A stretch of 8,054 nucleotides of DNA from Bacteroidales bacterium (GTDB taxonomy: Bacteria; Bacteroidota; Bacteroidia; Bacteroidales; F082), in NCBI GenBank assembly GCA_900771045.1, contig CAAGMM010000054.1, forward strand, positions 1-8,054. The letters run 5' to 3'. Positions 4,964-8,054 of the stretch are shown here, one piece after another; position 1 is the first letter of the stretch, and each line of letters begins with the position of its first letter. The translations under genes and the position numbers were made by a program. The notes under the pieces are model-generated. The model saw only the letters and a program-made list of their open reading frames with translations, was not told where the DNA came from and did not search any database.

Positions 4964-7258
4964 ATGAATAGAAAAATCTTTTTCGTTTTGATGATGTCGC
5001 TTTTTGTCTGCGATATGTATGCTTCGCCCGTTGATGTTGACAAAGCCGAGAAAATCGGGCTGAATTACGCCAAGGCCAACATCCCTTCCGAAAGGAATGT
5101 GCCTAATCTGACTTTGGCATACGTCTTTTCCGACGCGAACGAGACGCCGTCGGTTTATGCCTTTAACACAAAGAACGGATTCATTCTTATTTCGGCTGAC
5201 GACTGCGCAAGACCGGTCCTCGGCTATTCGGAAGCCGGCAATTTCAATATAGACGCCATTCCCGGCGGACTTCGTGATTTTATCGACAACTACGTCGCGC
5301 AAATAAGTTTCGCCACTGCCAACGGCATCACGGCTTCTGAAGAGATTGCGCGAGAATGGGCCGACGTCCTCAAAGATGGAACTGTGGAAAAATATACAAA
5401 GTCTTCCGTGGAGCCTTTCCTCACCGTGCATTGGAATCAGGACTGGCCGTTTAACAAGTTCTGCCCCGTCGATCAATGGGGACCCGGCGGCCACGTTTAC
5501 GCAGGATGCGCAGCGGTCTCGATGGCTGCGATTATGAGATATTGGAAATATCCGGCAACCGGAACCGGCACACACTCTTACGTTGATGACAAATACGGCA
5601 CCCAAACCGTCAATTACGGCGAAGCGACATATAATTGGGACAATATGCCGGCCTATCTGTACAGCGGAAGCCCCGCAGACCAGGTTGATGAAGTCGCGAA
5701 GTTGATGTATCACTGCGGCGTGGCCCTCGATATGGATTATGGCTACGACGGCAGCGGGACGTCATCGTTCTATATTCCCGACGCCGCCAAAAACTATTAT
5801 TCCTACGCAAGTGTCACCGAATACAGGGACAGGGACTCATATTCGACATCCGAATGGAAGAAGATGCTTAAGGAAAATCTTGACGAAAACTTCCCGATTG
5901 CCTATAGCGGCCACAAAGCCGACGGAAGCGGCGGACACTCCTTTATATGCTGCGGATACAACGAAAACGACTTCTTCTTTTTCGACTTCGGCTGGTCGGG
6001 AATGTCTAACGGGTATTTCTCCATCGATGCCTTAAACGTGAGCGGTTATCACTTCAGCTATAACCAGACGGGTGTCTTCGACTTCATCCCGAAACCGATT
6101 TACGAGGCTTTGACGCCGAAAATAACGACCCTGAACGTCGTCCCGTTTAATGCGTATTCTTATAAGGCGGACGTCAGCTGGGAAAACCCGACAATATCTG
6201 TCTCCGGGGATTCACTGACCTCTATCGACAAAGTCGTCGTCCTGAGAGACGGCTCCACCGTTTTTTCAAGCGAAGACGTCGTCCCCGGCGAAACAATGTC
6301 GTTCGTCGATGAAGTTGATGAGTTCGGCATATACGAATATTCAATCTACTTCTATACCAATGACGTGAGAGGCCGTACGACGACAGGCAGCTTCATCTAC
6401 GGACCTTCCTGCAACTGGAAGATTACAGCCACAACGACGAATTTCCAGGGATGGAACAGCGGCGTGTTGGAGATGATAGATTCGAAAAATGCTGTAATTG
6501 CTTCTGTGTCAATGACTTCTTCAACGCCCGTTTCTCAAAACATCAGAATGCCCGAAGGCGAGGTGCGCCTCAAATGGACGGCTCCAACAACGACGGTTCA
6601 GTCTATGTCTGTCATCGTCAAAAACTCCAATAACGAAGTGGCATACAACTATACCGGAGCCTCTTCGGGACTGGCGGCCGGCATCGTCTATACCGACGAT
6701 AACGACTGTCACGGATGCGAAGCCCCGACAAACCTTGACGGGACAGGCTTCGCCTCCGATAACGCATTCGGAGCAATGATAACCTGGGACATCGATTACA
6801 ATCCGGCAGCCGTCAAAATTTACCGCGCCGACAACCCCTCCGGACCTTATACCGAAATAGCGACAGCCGACCCGGGCGAGAAACAGTATTTCGACGAAAT
6901 CGGCTTGGGCTCGTACTGCTATAAAGTCTCGGCATATAACACTTATTGCGAATCTGATTTCGCAATGAATTCCGATATGACTGCCGACTACGTCACCGTC
7001 GCCGTTACGGCCGTCGATGAAAACGACGCACAAAACGCCCGCATTTACCCGAATCCGGCCAAGTCCGTCCTCAACGTAGAGATGACAGGCCTGAAAGAAG
7101 TCGTGATATACAACTCACTCGGTCAGAAAATCGGTGCGTTTGCGGCCGAAACCGATAAGATGACCGTCAATACAGACGATTTTGCCGGCGGAATATACTT
7201 CCTCCATATCGTCTCCGATAACGGCTCCTCGGTCAAAACGGTTTCAATAACGAAATGA
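4964..7258 (+). CDS. Secreted C10 (streptopain-like) cysteine protease with T9SS sorting domain
   Basis: The 764-residue protein is a multidomain zymogen. Residues 1-20 are a signal peptide. Residues 22-115 are a Spi/streptopain-type prodomain (DKAEKIGLNYAK, NGFILISADDCARPVLGYS). Residues about 150-376 are the papain-fold C10 catalytic domain: Cys182 in YAGCAAVSMAAIMRYWKYP is the nucleophile, His325 in GGHSFICCGY the base, and FGWSGMSNGYFSIDAL carries the conserved Trp344. Residues about 381-477 and 586-680 look like fibronectin-III domains, separated by a less recognisable beta-rich module (about 481-580). Residues 683-764 are a type IX secretion sorting domain (IYPNPAKSVLNVEM, IYNSLGQKIG, AGGIYFLHI, terminal Lys). 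The mature enzyme should reach the cell surface or medium and degrade host or dietary protein. Relatives include streptococcal SpeB and Prevotella/Porphyromonas C10 proteases. No inhibitor gene is adjacent. Confidence 0.93.
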   Translation: MNRKIFFVLMMSLFVCDMYASPVDVDKAEKIGLNYAKANIPSERNVPNLTLAYVFSDANETPSVYAFNTKNGFILISADDCARPVLGYSEAGNFNIDAIPGGLRDFIDNYVAQISFATANGITASEEIAREWADVLKDGTVEKYTKSSVEPFLTVHWNQDWPFNKFCPVDQWGPGGHVYAGCAAVSMAAIMRYWKYPATGTGTHSYVDDKYGTQTVNYGEATYNWDNMPAYLYSGSPADQVDEVAKLMYHCGVALDMDYGYDGSGTSSFYIPDAAKNYYSYASVTEYRDRDSYSTSEWKKMLKENLDENFPIAYSGHKADGSGGHSFICCGYNENDFFFFDFGWSGMSNGYFSIDALNVSGYHFSYNQTGVFDFIPKPIYEALTPKITTLNVVPFNAYSYKADVSWENPTISVSGDSLTSIDKVVVLRDGSTVFSSEDVVPGETMSFVDEVDEFGIYEYSIYFYTNDVRGRTTTGSFIYGPSCNWKITATTTNFQGWNSGVLEMIDSKNAVIASVSMTSSTPVSQNIRMPEGEVRLKWTAPTTTVQSMSVIVKNSNNEVAYNYTGASSGLAAGIVYTDDNDCHGCEAPTNLDGTGFASDNAFGAMITWDIDYNPAAVKIYRADNPSGPYTEIATADPGEKQYFDEIGLGSYCYKVSAYNTYCESDFAMNSDMTADYVTVAVTAVDENDAQNARIYPNPAKSVLNVEMTGLKEVVIYNSLGQKIGAFAAETDKMTVNTDDFAGGIYFLHIVSDNGSSVKTVSITK

Positions 7259-7277
7259 CGAACCACAACTCCGCACT

Positions 7278-8054
7278 ATGAAGGCGAAAATTTACGGCAT
7301 ATTCCTCATCTGCGAGGCCGCGTTTATGTTCGCGGCAGCCGTCGTTTCGCTCTATTTCTACAACAAATGCGGCGACACCGACTTCACGGCGCTGCTGTCT
7401 TCCTCTTTGATAACCGGCGTGATAGGCTTCATACTACTGTCTTCGTGGCGCGAAAAAAAGCGCAAAAACGGCTACCGGGTCGCCGAACGCATCGTAAGCC
7501 TCGACTACCGCGATTCGTTCAAACTCGTCGTCGGGACTTGGCTCCTCTTCACCGTCTTCGGAATGCTGCCGTTCCTGATGTATGGCACCTTCGACAACAT
7601 CACGGACGCCTTCTTCGAGACAATGTCGGGCTTCACGACGACCGGCTCCACGCTGCTGGTTGACATCGACTCCCAACCTCACGGCATCCTCCTCTGGCGC
7701 AGCATCCTCCAGTGGCTCGGCGGCCTCGGCATCATCGTCTTGTTCCTCGCCATCCTCCCGGCCATCAACAGCAACTCCAACAAAGTCATGCTCTTCTCGG
7801 CAGAAGCCACGGGCCTTGGAGTAAAAAAGCTTTTCCCGAAGATGAAGAACACCGCACGCATCCTCTGGACTATATACATCGTGTTTACGATAGCGTGCGC
7901 GTTGTGCTACTGGGCCGGTCCGATGAACCTCTTCGACGCCGTATGCCACGCACTGACGACAATAGCCACGGGCGGTTTCAGTACGCATCAGGCATCAATA
8001 GGATATTGGGATTCAAAGTATCTCGAATATGCCTGCATCTTCTTTATGCTGATC
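7278..8054 (+). CDS. trkH: TrkH/KtrB-type potassium uptake channel subunit, 5' part (3' end outside window)
   Basis: An open frame of 259 codons from ATG 7278 runs off the window. It encodes an integral inner-membrane protein of the TrkH family, which imports K+ through a channel of four pore-loop repeats gated by a cytoplasmic TrkA/KtrA ring. TM segments are seen near residues 8-28, 40-56 and 83-101. The first pore loop is FFETMSGFTTTGSTLL (113-127; filter Gly123). QWLGGLGIIVLFLAILP (145-161) is the family's conserved segment after it. A second filter follows in HALTTIATGGFSTH (224-237; Gly232-Gly233). TrkH proteins are about 480 residues, so just over half is present. The start lies 19 bases after the protease stop with no promoter or terminator between, implying co-transcription. 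No trkA partner is visible. Confidence 0.9.
   Translation, partial: MKAKIYGIFLICEAAFMFAAAVVSLYFYNKCGDTDFTALLSSSLITGVIGFILLSSWREKKRKNGYRVAERIVSLDYRDSFKLVVGTWLLFTVFGMLPFLMYGTFDNITDAFFETMSGFTTTGSTLLVDIDSQPHGILLWRSILQWLGGLGIIVLFLAILPAINSNSNKVMLFSAEATGLGVKKLFPKMKNTARILWTIYIVFTIACALCYWAGPMNLFDAVCHALTTIATGGFSTHQASIGYWDSKYLEYACIFFMLI

Noticed and set aside
4880..5713. Open frame of 277 codons on the - strand opposite the protease prodomain
   Set aside because: Antisense shadow of a clear C10 protease; it also crosses the protease promoter.

Overview
The window looks like chromosome of a Bacteroidales bacterium (phylum Bacteroidota), probably a host- or rumen-associated lineage. Four signs point there: a type IX secretion (T9SS) C-terminal sorting domain on a secreted protease; three promoters of the Bacteroidota form TTTG/TTG-N19-21-TAnnTTTGCA; gene starts that mostly lack a Shine-Dalgarno sequence; and a coaX / outer-membrane protein / TPR protein / lptC order that I recall from Bacteroides-type genomes. 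The genus cannot be read from this sequence.

Layout, all genes on the + strand. (1) 1-3468: the 3' end of coaX (type III pantothenate kinase), then a three-gene run with its own promoter inside the end of coaX. The run holds a signal-peptide-bearing beta-barrel-like outer membrane protein, a periplasmic TPR protein, and an LptC-like lipoprotein of the LPS export bridge that starts with TTG directly at the preceding stop codon. (2) 3469-3717: an AT-rich spacer packed with short direct, tandem and inverted repeats, ending in a strong promoter and a clear Shine-Dalgarno. (3) 3718-4755: a PD-(D/E)XK nuclease of the Rpn / 'PDDEXK transposase' family, ending in 17 consecutive four-residue Gly repeats. 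(4) 4756-4963: a spacer with a weak hairpin, a 10-bp tandem repeat and a promoter. (5) 4964-7258: a secreted C10 (streptopain-like) cysteine protease with prodomain, catalytic domain, fibronectin-III-like domains and T9SS tail. (6) 7278-end: the 5' part of a TrkH-type potassium channel subunit, probably read from the protease transcript.

The most interesting candidate is the Rpn gene. Enterobacterial Rpn genes are reported to be genes-within-genes: a full-length toxic antiphage nuclease (RpnL) and a separately translated C-terminal antitoxin (RpnS) whose helix carries four-residue repeats of variable number. This gene has the same architecture. It also has an in-frame ATG at 4441, 12 bases before the repeat block, preceded at good spacing by GAGGA. 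The rpn gene is the only one here with Shine-Dalgarno sequences, and it has one at each of the two proposed starts. The nested product is inferred, not shown.

The first block is envelope biogenesis, the middle a probable defence element in a repeat-rich spacer, and the last a secreted protease followed by an ion-transport gene. I see no functional link between the three blocks beyond adjacency.
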